Below are positions 31,291 to 42,846 of a DNA stretch of 64,000 bases, one piece after another; the first letter of the stretch is position 1; each line of letters begins with the position of its first letter. The DNA lies in the NCBI RefSeq assembly GCF_020379485.1, contig NW_026015179.1, forward strand, positions 186,001 to 250,000, in the 5' to 3' direction. Made by a program: the position numbers and the translations under genes. Under the pieces are notes generated by a model. That model saw only the letters and a program-made list of their open reading frames with translations. It was not told the origin of the DNA and searched no databases. Origin of the DNA: Brassica napus (taxonomy: Eukaryota; Streptophyta; Magnoliopsida; Brassicales; Brassicaceae).

Positions 31291-34200
31291 TTAGCTCCTT
31301 CTCTTCCCAAGATCAATGAGGCCCAACCTGATGTGAATGGACTCCATTGTCTTCTGTCTTGCAGCCTTGGTGAACACATCCGCTAGCTGATCTTCACTCC
31401 TTGTGTAACATGGCAAGATCACCCCTAGCACAATCATCTGCCTCACCTTGTGACAATCAACTTCAATGTGCTTGGTCCTCTCATGAAACACCGAGTTGGA
31501 TGCAATGTGGATGGCAGCTTGATTGTCACAATGCATTGTCATTGGAGTTGCTTGATCGATCTCCAAGTGCTTCAAGATGCCTTTGATCCATACCAACTCG
31601 TTGGTGAGCTTCAGCATGGCTCTATACTCGGCTTCTGCACTTGAACATGACACTACCTTCTGCTTCTTGCTCTTCCAAGTCACCAAGTTGCCTCCAATGA
31701 ATGTGCAATAGCCTGTGGTTGATCTCCTGTCTGCTCTATCACCAGCCCAATCCGCATCACAATATCCCACCACTTCAGTGCTTCCATTGCAGCCCATCCA
31801 TACTCCTTGATCAGGTGAGCCGTTGAGATACATCAAGATCCTCTCCACCATGTGCCAGTGATGTTCCTTAGGCACTTGCATGTGTTGACTCACCTGATTC
31901 ACAGCAAAGCAGATGTCAGGTCTAGTTATAGTAAGATAAATCAATTTGCCAACTAGTTTTCTATAGAGTTTAGGATCCTGATAAGGTTTGCTGTCTTCAA
32001 TCTCCCCCTCTCGTGGGACTTTGTAGCCATCCTCCATAGGCATCCTTGCTGTCTTGCCTCCATAAGCACCTGCACCTTTCAAAAGATCAAGTGTATATTT
32101 CCTTTGGGACATGAACAAACCTTCCTTGGATCTACATATCTCAATTCCAAGGAAGTATTTCATTTCTCCCAAGTCTTTAATCTCAAACATGGATTTAAGA
32201 AACTCCTTGGTTGCTATGATACCTTCCTTATCACTCCCTGTGATAATGATATCATCAACATACACAAGGAGAGCAATCATACCTGAGGGAGTCGTGAGAG
32301 TGAAGAGAGTGTGATCTAGTTCAGACTTCTTGAAGCCTCGGCCATTCAGAGTAGTGCTCAACTTGTTGTACCAAGCCCTTGGTGATTGCTTCAGTCCATA
32401 GATGGCTTTCTTCAATCTCAGTACATTCCCACTCTTTACTAAGTGTTCAAGGCCTGGAGGTGGATGCATATACACTTCATCCTCAAGTTCACCTTGTAGA
32501 AACGCATTCTTCACATCCATTTGCCATAACCCCCATCCAAGATTCACAGCCAAGCTTAGTACAATCCGGATTGTGTGGAGTTTAGCTACTGGTGCAAAGG
32601 TTTCTATGTAATCTTCTCCATAAGTTTGAGTGAACCCTCTTGCAACTAGTCTTGACTTCTTCCTCTCAACCTTTCCATCCGCTTTGTACTTGATTGTGAA
32701 TATCCATCTACTAGTCACAGCCTTCTTCCCTTTTGGTAACTCACTCTCATACCATGTATCATTCTTGATCATCGCTCCTGCCTCATCTCCAACTGATTCC
32801 TTCCATTCTTTATCTTTCATTGCTTCTTCATAGCTTCTTGGGATGTGATTCTCATCCAAGTTTACCATGAACGCGCAATGTGCTTCTGGATATTGAGCAA
32901 AGGAGCACACGGCTTGAGAAGGATGCTCCACAGCTTGGGCATTGTAGTACACTCTCGTGTTTACCCAACTGGAAGGATCCTTCCTTATCCTTGTACTCCT
33001 TCTTAGTGGCTGCACAACTGGTTCTTCTTCCTGTTGTTCTTCTACCACTTCATCTTGAGAAGGTGTTTGTGTCACACCATGATCATGTCCATGACCATCC
33101 GAGCCTATGCTCTCTTCTCCTTCATTCTCTACTCCTCCTTCATCTTGGTTGGCCTCTTGCATAGGCTCCTCATGCTCCTCTCCTCCCTCATGATCAAGGT
33201 GGGATGGTGAACCAACTTCAGGAGGTGTAGTTGCGTGATTCCTCGGATCCTGGGATGTACTGATTCCAAGACCTTCAAGAATGATCCGCAAGGTGGTGGC
33301 CTTGTCTGATGTTAAGTCCTTCAGGTCTTCTTGATTCTTTTCTTCATAGTATCCTCTATCTTCCAAGAACTTCACATCTCTAGATACAAGAACTCTCCTT
33401 GCTATAGGATCATAGCATTTGTATCCTTTCTGTGTAGCTGAGTATCCTATGAACACAGCCTTAGTGCTTCTTGCTTCTAGCTTGTTGATCATCTCTCCTG
33501 GTTTGAGGACAAAGCATAGGCATCCAAAGACTCGCAAGTAATCAAGAGCTGGCTTGTACCTGTTCAGAACTTCAAATGGAGCCTTCTCATTCAGAACTTT
33601 GGTTGGAGTTCTGTTTATCAGGTAACAAGCAGTGGCAACCGCATCACTCCAAAATCTCTTTGGAACATTACTCTGAAACATAAGTGACCTTGCCACTTCC
33701 ATGAGATGCCTATTCTTCCTCTCAGCCACTCCATTTTGCTGTGGAGTATAAGGACAGCTTGTTTGATGTAGAATCCCATGTTGTGATAGGTGTTGCTTGA
33801 ATGCATGACTCGTGTACTCTCCTCCATTATCTGATCTCAAAATTTTAATCTTAGCATGATAATGGTTAGTTACATAAGTTTGAAAATTCCTAAATGCATC
33901 AAGTACCCTATCTTTGGTCTGAATTAAGGTTAACCAGGTGTATTTGGATTTTTCATCAATGAATGTGACAAAATACTTATAACTATCTCTAGATAAGCAA
34001 GGGGCAGTCCATACATCTGAATGAATTAGATCAAAGCAATTATCATAAACAGTAGTAGACTTTTGAAACACAGTTCTACAATGCTTGCCTAAAATGCAAG
34101 CTTCACAATCCTTATTCTCAAACACAACACCTGGTACCATTAAGTTCAAAGCTTTAACATGAGGGTGTCCTACTCTAGCATGCCACAATGCATTTTTATT

Positions 34201-35805
34201 CAACAAAGAAGCAGAAGTAAACGAGCAACTATAATCAGGAACAGAAGTGAGTTCTTCAAGCATATAGAGATCTCCCTTAGTCACCCCTTTCCCAATCAAC
34301 CTGCTGCTCTCAATATCCTGAAACTTCACATCATTAGGACTAAAGATAACATTGCATTGTAAATCATTAGTACATTTCTTCACTGATAATAGGTTTGATG
34401 TGAATTCAGGCATGTAAAAAGCTCTAGATTCTTTGTTAAACAGCTTAAGCTTTCCTATTCCTCTAATGGGTATCTTATCCCCATTTGCTATCATCACATG
34501 CCCATGTGTAGGTTCTATATCCTTAATCAAGTTTTCATCACTTATCATATGATGTGATGCACCAGAATCAACAATCAATGGTTTACCTACTCGTTTAGCA
34601 TTATGGCATAGATTACTAAGTGATGAATGCATCTTATCAGTTCTAGCAATGTAAGCATGCCTATACTCATTCCTAGCTTCTAACCGTTCTACTAGTTCTC
34701 TAATCAAGTGATCATCCTTATATGCAATCATAGAAGCTCCAAAGGAATAACCGTAAGTGTTACCGTTTTCCTTTAGCATTTTGAAGAGGGCATCAAGGTC
34801 TGATCTCTTGATGTAGTCATCATTGCTGCGGGAGCTTGAGGCGCCTGTGTAAGCCACCAGAGACTTCCCATTCCCATCATTGCCTCCAAGCCCATCCACT
34901 TCACTGATCTTGCTGGTGCCAGCTCCGCTTGAACCTTCAGTCACATTTGCCCTTCCCTCACGCTCCTTCATGAACTTGGCCGGCTTGAGGTGTGGGTGCA
35001 GTATCCAGCATTGGCTCTTCTTATGACCATGCTTCTTGCAATGATCACAGTTGCCATTGAACTTCCTGTCCTCGTACTTCCCGTGAGATGCCTTGTTTGC
35101 TTGTGGAGCCTCGGTTGAATCCTCATGAGCTGCTTGATTGGCAAGAGAGAGCTCCCCCTTACCTCCAAACAAACCCATGGATCCCTGCTCCCTTTGGATT
35201 TGTGCACACACCTCCTCAAGGTCCGGAAGCTTGTCTGACCTTAACATGTGCTGGATGAGCTGGGTGTAGGCCGGGTTCAGTGTGAGAAGCAGCCCAAAGA
35301 CCTTGTCTTGCTCGCGCCTCTCATTCAGCTGATCTGGATCAGTTGTGCTCGGCCTCAGCATCTCCAGCTCTGACCATAAGGACCTGAACCTCCCCAAGTG
35401 CTTAGTGAACTCCATGTCCTCTTGTGCAAGACGGTTGATCGCTAGCTTCACTTCAAACACACGGCTGAGGTTGGAAGTGTTCCCATACACCTTCTTCAGC
35501 GTGTCCCACAGCTCCTTGGCTGATTCACAGTAGCTGTAGGCATCCAAGATAGCTGGGTCCAAGGATGCGTGTAGAACCGTCATCACCAGCATGTCTTCTT
35601 GTTGCCATTTCTCCACAGCCGCTTCATTGGAGACCTCTTCTTGATCTCCTCCCTGAGTAATGAGTTTCGGAGCCTCCCCTGTTGTGATGTGCCCCCACAA
35701 ACCCTTACTTCCCACAGCAGTCTTCACCATCCGAGACCACACAAGGTAGTTGCTACCTTTGAAAGTAACCGCTACCTTCATCCTCATGTTCATCCCATGT
35801 TCCAT
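31291..35805 (-). CDS. B3 Gag-Pol polyprotein (Ty1/copia), intact
   Basis: The 1504-residue frame has the same predicted protein as B1 and B4: gag with zinc knuckle (253-266), protease DSGA (413-416), integrase D597/D659/E695, RT YVDD (1182-1185) and RNase H to residue 1504. At least one silent nucleotide difference separates it from B1 (gaggaca at about 33509 against gaggacg at about 4069); B2 shares the B3 form. All catalytic motifs are present. Confidence 0.97.
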   Translation of the reverse strand: MEHGMNMRMKVAVTFKGSNYLVWSRMVKTAVGSKGLWGHITTGEAPKLITQGGDQEEVSNEAAVEKWQQEDMLVMTVLHASLDPAILDAYSYCESAKELWDTLKKVYGNTSNLSRVFEVKLAINRLAQEDMEFTKHLGRFRSLWSELEMLRPSTTDPDQLNERREQDKVFGLLLTLNPAYTQLIQHMLRSDKLPDLEEVCAQIQREQGSMGLFGGKGELSLANQAAHEDSTEAPQANKASHGKYEDRKFNGNCDHCKKHGHKKSQCWILHPHLKPAKFMKEREGRANVTEGSSGAGTSKISEVDGLGGNDGNGKSLVAYTGASSSRSNDDYIKRSDLDALFKMLKENGNTYGYSFGASMIAYKDDHLIRELVERLEARNEYRHAYIARTDKMHSSLSNLCHNAKRVGKPLIVDSGASHHMISDENLIKDIEPTHGHVMIANGDKIPIRGIGKLKLFNKESRAFYMPEFTSNLLSVKKCTNDLQCNVIFSPNDVKFQDIESSRLIGKGVTKGDLYMLEELTSVPDYSCSFTSASLLNKNALWHARVGHPHVKALNLMVPGVVFENKDCEACILGKHCRTVFQKSTTVYDNCFDLIHSDVWTAPCLSRDSYKYFVTFIDEKSKYTWLTLIQTKDRVLDAFRNFQTYVTNHYHAKIKILRSDNGGEYTSHAFKQHLSQHGILHQTSCPYTPQQNGVAERKNRHLMEVARSLMFQSNVPKRFWSDAVATACYLINRTPTKVLNEKAPFEVLNRYKPALDYLRVFGCLCFVLKPGEMINKLEARSTKAVFIGYSATQKGYKCYDPIARRVLVSRDVKFLEDRGYYEEKNQEDLKDLTSDKATTLRIILEGLGISTSQDPRNHATTPPEVGSPSHLDHEGGEEHEEPMQEANQDEGGVENEGEESIGSDGHGHDHGVTQTPSQDEVVEEQQEEEPVVQPLRRSTRIRKDPSSWVNTRVYYNAQAVEHPSQAVCSFAQYPEAHCAFMVNLDENHIPRSYEEAMKDKEWKESVGDEAGAMIKNDTWYESELPKGKKAVTSRWIFTIKYKADGKVERKKSRLVARGFTQTYGEDYIETFAPVAKLHTIRIVLSLAVNLGWGLWQMDVKNAFLQGELEDEVYMHPPPGLEHLVKSGNVLRLKKAIYGLKQSPRAWYNKLSTTLNGRGFKKSELDHTLFTLTTPSGMIALLVYVDDIIITGSDKEGIIATKEFLKSMFEIKDLGEMKYFLGIEICRSKEGLFMSQRKYTLDLLKGAGAYGGKTARMPMEDGYKVPREGEIEDSKPYQDPKLYRKLVGKLIYLTITRPDICFAVNQVSQHMQVPKEHHWHMVERILMYLNGSPDQGVWMGCNGSTEVVGYCDADWAGDRADRRSTTGYCTFIGGNLVTWKSKKQKVVSCSSAEAEYRAMLKLTNELVWIKGILKHLEIDQATPMTMHCDNQAAIHIASNSVFHERTKHIEVDCHKVRQMIVLGVILPCYTRSEDQLADVFTKAARQKTMESIHIRLGLIDLGKRRS

Positions 35806-36002
35806 CTTTGCTTGACTTGAAAACTTGGATCTTGGATTTCGTACACACCAACCTTGAGTCTAGAATCACGCAAACCAACAGAACGTAGCACAGCTTCAAC
35901 TAGAACGGACCACAGCTTCAACACCTTCAAGACTACTCGCGTGTAGCTTCAAAGACGTTTAGCTTGTAACTCTCTAAAGATCAAACCCCAGATTCAAATG
36001 AA

Positions 36003-36018
36003 CCTGGCTCTGATACCA
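36003..36018 (-). other. B3 primer-binding site
   Basis: The minus strand reads TGGTATCAGAGCCAGG directly after the 5' LTR, matching initiator tRNA-Met. Confidence 0.92.
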
Positions 36019-36626
36019 TATGAGATTAAGAGATCCTTAGAGTAAACAGAATAAAGAGAGTGTTTAGGAAGTGATTAAGAGAAGTTTGTGAAAGATTAGG
36101 AGACTAGATAGAGCCGTTTAGTGTCTAAGAGAAAAGCATAGTGTCTAAGAGATTAGAGAGACTCAAACTGCATAATATTCATTAGGGTTGATGAGTTACA
36201 ATATATAGAGAGAGCATACAAGGGTTTTCGAAATCAAGAGAAGACTAAAGCATGTGAGGTCAATCAGGAGAGGATAAGCTCATTTGGACTAGCCAATTAG
36301 CTTCTCCACATGCGCGGAGTATCTGGCATCTTGGACCGAGATGCTCTTGCCTTTCCAGCTGTTCCAGCCTGTCAAGGCGCGCTCTACCTTATCCCTAAAC
36401 GGTCTGATGCCTCAAGGTAAGTTCCTTCCCTTTACCTTAGTTACCGTGTTACTTGGCTGATGCAAGGTAAGTCTTGGTCGATGCTGGATGGTACGGACTG
36501 TACGGCTTGTACGGCCTTGTACGGACGTCCGTACCATGCTCTCCCTAAACTCTCTCAAGCTTCCTCATCTCCTTTCCTCTTCAACTCCTTAGCTCTTCAT
36601 ACATATATATTCAGCTCAACTCAACA
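36019..36626 (-). repeat. B3 5' LTR
   Basis: The upstream LTR in element orientation, 608 bp, with the GTAC array at 36490-36535. It is followed by the target duplicate gtgag. Confidence 0.95.
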
Positions 36627-36631
36627 GTGAG

Positions 36632-38699
36632 GAGCTTCCATGGACTTGCTGGTTTCTATAGGCGCTTTGTGAAAGACTTCAGCACCATAGCATCTCCCTT
36701 GACTGAAGTAATCAAGAAAGAAGTCGGATTCAAGTGGGGAGAAGCACAAGAACTTGCCTTTCAATGCCTAAAAGAGAAGCTTACTAATGCCCCTCTTCTT
36801 ATACTTCCTGATTTTAATAAAACTTTTGAAATAGAATGTGATGCTTCAGGAATTGGAATTGGTGCTGTATTGATGCAGGAGAAGAGACCCATTGCATACT
36901 TCAGTAAGAAGCTTGGAGGAGCTACCCTCAACTATGCAACTTATGATAAAGAACTATATGCCTTGGTGAGAGCCTTGCAGACTTGGCAACACTACCTCTG
37001 GCCTAAAGAGTTCGTCATTCACACAGATCATGAGTCTCTCAAATACCTCAAAGGACAGCACAAACTCAGCAAAAGACACGCAAGGTGGGTTGAGTTCATT
37101 GAGACATTTCCTTATGTCATTAAGTATAAACAAGGTAAGGAAAACATAGTTGCTGATGCACTATCCAGAAGGTATGTTCTCTTGAACACTCTTGATGCTA
37201 AGCTATTAGGATTTGAGCAGATTAAAGGAATGTATGAGAATGATCCTGATTTTAAAGAGGCTTACAACTCTTGTGAGAAATTTGCTGTGGGACACTACTT
37301 TAGACATGATGGTTTTCTTTTCTATGATAATCGATTGTGTGTGCCTAACTGTTCTTTGAGAGACTTGTTTGTTAGGGAATCTCATGGAGGAAGTCTCATG
37401 GGTCACTTTGGTATTGCAAAGACTCTTAAAACTTTGCAGGATCACTTCTTTTGGCCTCGGATGAAAAGAGATGTGGAGAAACTATGTGAGAGATGTGCAA
37501 CTTGCAAGCAAGCCAAGTCTAAGGTTCAGTCTCACGGTTTGTATACTCCTCTCCCTATACCTTATCATCCTTGGAATGACATATCTATGGATTTCATTGT
37601 TGGATTACCTAGAACTAGGACTGGAAAGGATTCTATCTTTGTGGTTGTGGATAGGTTCTCAAAGATGGCACATTTCATAGCTTGTCACAAAACTGATGAT
37701 GCATTGCATATTGCCAACTTGTTCTTTAAAGAGATTGTGCGCATACATGGCATGCCTAAGACTATTGTTTCTGATAGAGATACTAAGTTTCTTAGTTATT
37801 TTTGGAAGACTCTTTGGTCTAAGCTAGGTACTAAACTCTTGTTTTCTACTACTTGTCATCCACAAACTGATGGACAAACTGAAGTAGTTAATAGGACTCT
37901 AGGAACACTCTTGCGTGCATTCATAAAGAAAAACTTGAAATCATGGGAAGACTATTTGCCTCATTGTGAATTTGCATACAATCATGCTGTGCATTCTACT
38001 TCTAAGTTTTCTCCTTTTGAGATTGTTTATGGGTTCAATCCCAACTCTCCTTTGGATTTAATCCCTTTACCTGAGTGTGAAAGGGTCAGCATTGATGGCA
38101 AAAAGAAGGCAGAGATGGTGAAACAACTCCACGAGCAAGCTAGGCTCAACATTGAGGCAACAACCAAACAGTATGTTAAGCATGCTAACAAAGGAAGGCG
38201 TGAGATGGTCTTTGAAGTGGGTGATCAGGTCTGGATTCACCTAAGGAAAGAGAGGTTTCCCAATGAAAGGAAATCCAAGCTGATGCCGCGGATTGATGGA
38301 CCTTTTAAGGTCATAAGGAAGATCAGCAACAATGCCTACAAACTGGATTTGCAAGGTAAGTATGATGTGAGTAATAGCTTCAATGTTACTGACTTGATCC
38401 CTTTTATTGCAGATGAGCCAGATTTGAGGACAAATCCTTTTCAAGTGGGAGGGGATGATATGATCATGGACCAGCTAGTTGATAAAGATGAAGAAGGAGA
38501 GACTGAAGATACACTAGCTGAAGAGGAAGCTGTCCTAGCCATTCCCACAGGTCCTATCACTCGTGCAATGACAAGGAGACTCAAAGAAGCCGTTGGAAAC
38601 ATACTGAAGATCTCTAAGAAGGAAGAAGACTTTCTTGGTAGAAGCTTGAGCTACCAAGACACACTCATCACCATTCATGTGATCTTACCATCAAGCTGA
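36632..38699 (+). pseudogene. CRM RNase H-integrase and C-terminal tail (continuation)
   Basis: This continues the CRM frame. The RT connection begins [13 protein letters not shown]; RNase H has [19 protein letters not shown] and [17 protein letters not shown] follows. Integrase has its zinc finger (H...C-X2-C in [12 protein letters not shown]) and catalytic D in MDFIVGLP, D in VSDRDTKF and E in [10 protein letters not shown]. After the integrase the chain passes [12 protein letters not shown] at the polypurine tract and enters the 3' LTR at 38456, where about 80 more residues (with [16 protein letters not shown]) are read to the stop at 38699. Such overlap with the LTR is a trait I associate with CRM elements. 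Confidence 0.92.
38443..38455 (+). other. CRM polypurine tract, within coding sequence
   Basis: AAGTGGGAGGGGA directly precedes the 3' LTR and at the same time encodes part of FQVGGDD, so its purine content and the protein motif are under joint constraint. Confidence 0.82.
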
Positions 38700-39297
38700 T
38701 CATCATCTAGGCAAGTGGCTTGGTATACTCTTTTTCCCTTGATTAGTTTTGTCCCACTGGGTTTTCTAATCAAGGTTTTTAATGAGGTATCAAGTTCACT
38801 TACACATTCCTAGTTGATGTATCTTGGATGCAACTCGGCCTAAGGCATCTTGGACCGACTTCATCATCTATCTTATATTATGTTTTAGTCTAAGTGTTGT
38901 GTTATTACTTTGAAACCGTGTGGAGCCTTTTCCTTTAAGTTTTCTTATGTTTTCGAGACCTTGTGCATGTACAAGGATCTCTCTATTTAAGTGTATCACA
39001 AACCCTCATTCTAATCTAAGTTATCTTTTGTTTAAACCTTGTGTTCTCTTCTCCTTTGCTTTCACGAGTTAAAAGAGTGTCTGGTGTGTAGTATCCAGTC
39101 TGTTGGTGTGTAATATCCAACGCCCAAGGGTTTTAGAAAGGTGTGTCATATCCGATCTAAGCCTAGGAGTATCAAGGAGCCTTTCCGCAGCCTCTTGTGT
39201 CACCATTCGATCCACAGCCTTGATAAACTTGAGTCTTTGATTCGTTTATGCAAGGATCTATCCAAACCATCCAGAGAAGGGTCCTAGGATCTCATTA
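38456..39297 (+). repeat. CRM 3' LTR
   Basis: An 842-bp LTR matches 26509-27351 apart from one base in a C run. Its first 244 bp encode the end of the polyprotein. The target duplicate cctca follows at 39298-39302. Confidence 0.93.
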
Positions 39298-39314
39298 CCT
39301 CATAGCTAAGGGGC

Positions 39315-42300
39315 TTAGCTCCTTCTCGTGAGATCAATGAGTCCTAGCCGGCTATGAATGGACTCAATTGTCTTCTGCCTTGCTGCCTTTGTGAACACAT
39401 CTGCTAGCTGATCTTCACTTCTTGTGTAACATGGTAAGATGACTCCAAGAAGTATCATCTGCCTCACCTTGTGACAATCTACCTCAATGTGCTTGGTTCT
39501 CTCATGGAAGACTGAGTTGGTGGCAATGTGTATAGCAGCCTGGTTGTCGCAATGCATTGTCATTGGAGTGGATTGAGTAATCTCCAAGTGCTTCAGTATC
39601 CCTTTGATCCACACAAGCTCATTAGTCAACTTCAGCATGGCTCGGTATTCAGCTTCAGCACTTGAGCATGAGACCACCTTCTGCTTCTTACTCTTCCAAG
39701 TTACCAAGTTACCTCCAATGAATGTGCAGTAGCCAGTTGTGGACCTTCTATCTGCTCTATCTCCTGCCCAATCCGCATCACAGTAGCCCACAACTTCAGT
39801 ACTCCCATTACACCCCATCCACACTCCTTGATCCGCTGAGCCATTGAGATACATCAAGATCCGGTTCACCATTCCCCAATGATGTTCTTTTGGAACTTGC
39901 ATATGCTGGCTTACCTGGTTCACAGCAAAACAAATATCAGGACGTGTGATGGTTAGGTATATAAGCTTACCCACTAGCTTCCTATAAAGCTTTGCATCCT
40001 TGAATGGTGGACTGTCTTCAATCTCCCCCTCACGTGGAACCTTGTATCCATCTTCCAAGGGAGTCTTGGCCGTCTTTCCATCAAGCTTACCTGCATCTTT
40101 CAACAGATCAAGTGTATACTTTCTTTGGGATAGAAACAACCCTTCCTTGGATCTACATATCTCAATTCCAAGGAAGTATTTCATCTCTCCCAAGTCTTTA
40201 ATCTCAAAAACAGATTTAAGAAAGTCTTTGGTAGCTTGTATCTCTTCTTTATCACTACCTGTTATAATGATGTCATCTACATATACAAGTAGAACGACAA
40301 TACCTGAAGGTGTGTTGAGTGTGAAGAGAGTATGATCAAGCTCTGACTTCCTAAAGCCTCTTCCATTCAGAGTTGTGCTCAACTTGTGGTACCATGCCCT
40401 TGGTGATTGTTTCAGACCATAGATAGCTTTCTTTAGTCTGAGAACATTCCCTTTCTTCACCAAGTGCTCTAGACCAGGAGGAGGTAACATATACACTTCA
40501 TCTTCTAGTTCCCCTTGTAGGAATGCATTCTTCACATCCATTTGCCACAAACCCCACTCAAGGTTTACCGCAAGTGATAGGACAATCCTGATGGTATGTA
40601 GTTTAGCAACCGGTGCAAATGTGTCTATATAATCCTCTCCATATGTTTGAGTAAATCCTCTTGCAACCAACCGAGTCTTCTTTCTATCAATCTGTCCATT
40701 TGCTAGGTACTTGATTGTGAAGATCCATCTACTAGACACTGCTCTCTTCCCTTTAGGTAACTCACTCTCATACCAAGTGTCATTCTTGATCATTGCATTG
40801 GATTCAGCTCCTACTGATTCCCTCCATTCCTTGTCCTTCATGGCTTCCTCATATGACTTCGGAACATGGCTCTCATCTAAGCTTACCATAAAGGCACAAT
40901 GTTCTTCTGGATAATGAGCAAAGGAACACACAGCTTGAGAGGGATGTTCCACAGCCTGGGCATTGTAGTACACTCTCGTGTTTACCCAGTTGGAACTATC
41001 CTTTCTCACTCTGGTGCTTCTTCTCAATGGCTGCACGGCCGGCTCTGGTTCAGGTTCAGTTGTAGTTGCATTAGTTTCCTCCTCTTGATCCTCTTGATCT
41101 TGGCTCGGTACCTCCCTATCTTCATGCATCATACTTTGATCCTGATCACCTGAGCCTTCTTGATCGTGGCTTTCAACATGTACTTCAGCCGGTTCAGGTG
41201 TTGTTTCCCCCCCATGATCTAAGTTTGATGCCTCGGTAGGTTGTGTGTTTGTTGTGCTGCGTCTTTCCTTCGGATCCTGGGTAGTATGTATCCCAAGGCC
41301 CTCTAGAATGCTTCTAAGGCTGGCCGCTCTATCTGACTCTCTTGTCAATTCTAGCAACTCATCTTGATTCTTTTCCTCATAGAACCCCTTAGCTTCAATG
41401 AACTTCACATCTCTAGAGACTAGAACCCTTCTAGTAGTAGGATCGTAGCACTTGTAACCCTTTTGAGTAGTAGAGTAGCCAACAAACATAGCTCTTGTGC
41501 TGGTTGCTTCAAGCTTGTTTCTCAACTCTTTTGGCCTCAGAACAAAGCATAGACATCCAAAGATTCGCATATGCTCCAATGATGGCTTGTACCTGTTCAA
41601 GGCTTCAAAAGGGGACTGATCATGTAGAATCTTAGTTGGGATCCGGTTGATTAGATAACAGGATGTAGCCACAGCATCACTCCAAAACCTCTTAGGGACA
41701 TTTGCTTGAAACATCATTGACCTTGCCACCTCCATGAGATGCCTATTCTTTCTCTCAGCCACTCCATTTTGCTGAGGAGTATAAGGACAACTCGTTTGGT
41801 GTAGTATCCCATGTTGAGCTAGATGTTGCTTGAAGGCTTGACCAGTGTATTCCCCACCATTATCTGATCTCAAAATTTTAATCTTGGCATTGTAATGGTT
41901 AGTCACATAGTTTTGAAAATTTTTAAAAGCTTCAAGCACCCTATCTTTGGTTTGAATAAGTGTTATCCAGGTGTATTTCGATTTTTCATCTATGAATGTG
42001 ACAAAGTATTTAAAACTATCCCTAGACAAGCAAGGAGCAGTCCAAACATCAGAGTGAATTAAATCAAAGCACTTGTCATAAACAGTAGATGAAATGGGAA
42101 ACACAGTTTTACAATGCTTGCCTAAGATGCAAGCTTCACAATCCTTATTTTCAAATACCACACCTGGTAACATCAAGTTTAAAGCCCTAACATGGGGATG
42201 ACCTAGTCTAGCATGCCACAATGCATTTTTATTCATCATAGAAGCAGAAGTAAATGAGCACAAGTAATCAGAAACAGGAGCTAGTTCTTCAAGTAAATAT

Positions 42301-42841
42301 AAATCTCCCTTGGTAACTCCTTTTCCAATCAATTGGCTGCTCTCAATATCCTGAAACTTCACATCATTAGGACTGAATATAACATTGCAATTAAGATCTG
42401 TAGTGCATTTCTTTACAGATAATAGATTTGATGTGAAGTCAGGCATGTAAAATGCTTTAGATTCTTTATCAAACAATTTTAGCTTGCCAATTCCTCTAAT
42501 TGGGATTTTATCTCCATTTGCAATCATGACATGTCCATTTGTAGGTTCAATGTCTCGAATCAAACTAGTATCACTAATCATGTGATGAGATGCTCCTGAA
42601 TCAACTACCAATGGTTTAAACAGATTGTGTGCAATATGAGACTGTCCTAGTATGCTAGTAGGTTTATAAGCAATGCTTGAGTGATCAGGTTCTCTAGCAA
42701 TACTACACGGTTCATATGATGCACCAAAAGAGTAACCAAGAGTACCAAGTGTGTTACCATTCTCCTTTAGCATTTTGATGAGGGAGTAAAGGTCTGATCT
42801 CCTCAGGTACTCGTTCTCACGGTTGTTCTGAAGGCTTGGTT
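39315..42841 (-). pseudogene. Element E protease to RNase H (interrupted by F)
   Basis: In the minus direction this carries the end of the gag spacer (RRSDLYSLIKMLKENGN), protease DSGASHHM, integrase HHCC finger, HSDVW, RSDNGGEY and NGVAERKNRH, an acidic linker rich in Glu/Gln/Thr, RT with YVDDIIITGS, and RNase H ending LTRRS. The frame is open to the F junction; joined to the gag part at 48730 it reads TYTAQPSLQNN without stop. The protein is clearly of the B/C group but differs in many residues. It was intact until F inserted, with gagct duplicated (42842-42846 and 48725-48729). Confidence 0.92.
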
Positions 42842-42846
42842 GAGCT

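Larger units (their letters stand above)
30543..36626 (-). mobile_element. Copia element B3, full length, inserted in CRM
   Basis: A complete 6084-bp B element is flanked by gtgag (30538-30542 and 36627-36631). This target duplication shows that the terminal TA belongs to the LTR. Both 608-bp LTRs look identical and share the base cataatattc that separates B3/B4 from B1/B2. It is the innermost insertion: satellite, D, E, CRM, B3. Confidence 0.97.
26509..39297 (+). mobile_element. Ty3/gypsy CRM-type centromeric retrotransposon (CRB-like), split by B3
   Basis: This element is flanked by cctca (26504-26508 and 39298-39302) and has LTRs of 843 and 842 bp that differ by a single-base indel. Its own length without B3 is about 6.7 kb. 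The order protease-RT-RNase H-integrase in one frame is that of Ty3/gypsy, and RT/RNase H/integrase sequence resembles plant CRM chromoviruses ([37 protein letters not shown] motifs). A C-terminal LRTNPFQxGGDD segment and coding that runs into the 3' LTR fit the CRM group. In a Brassica satellite context CRB is the natural candidate; that name is inference. Confidence 0.9.
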
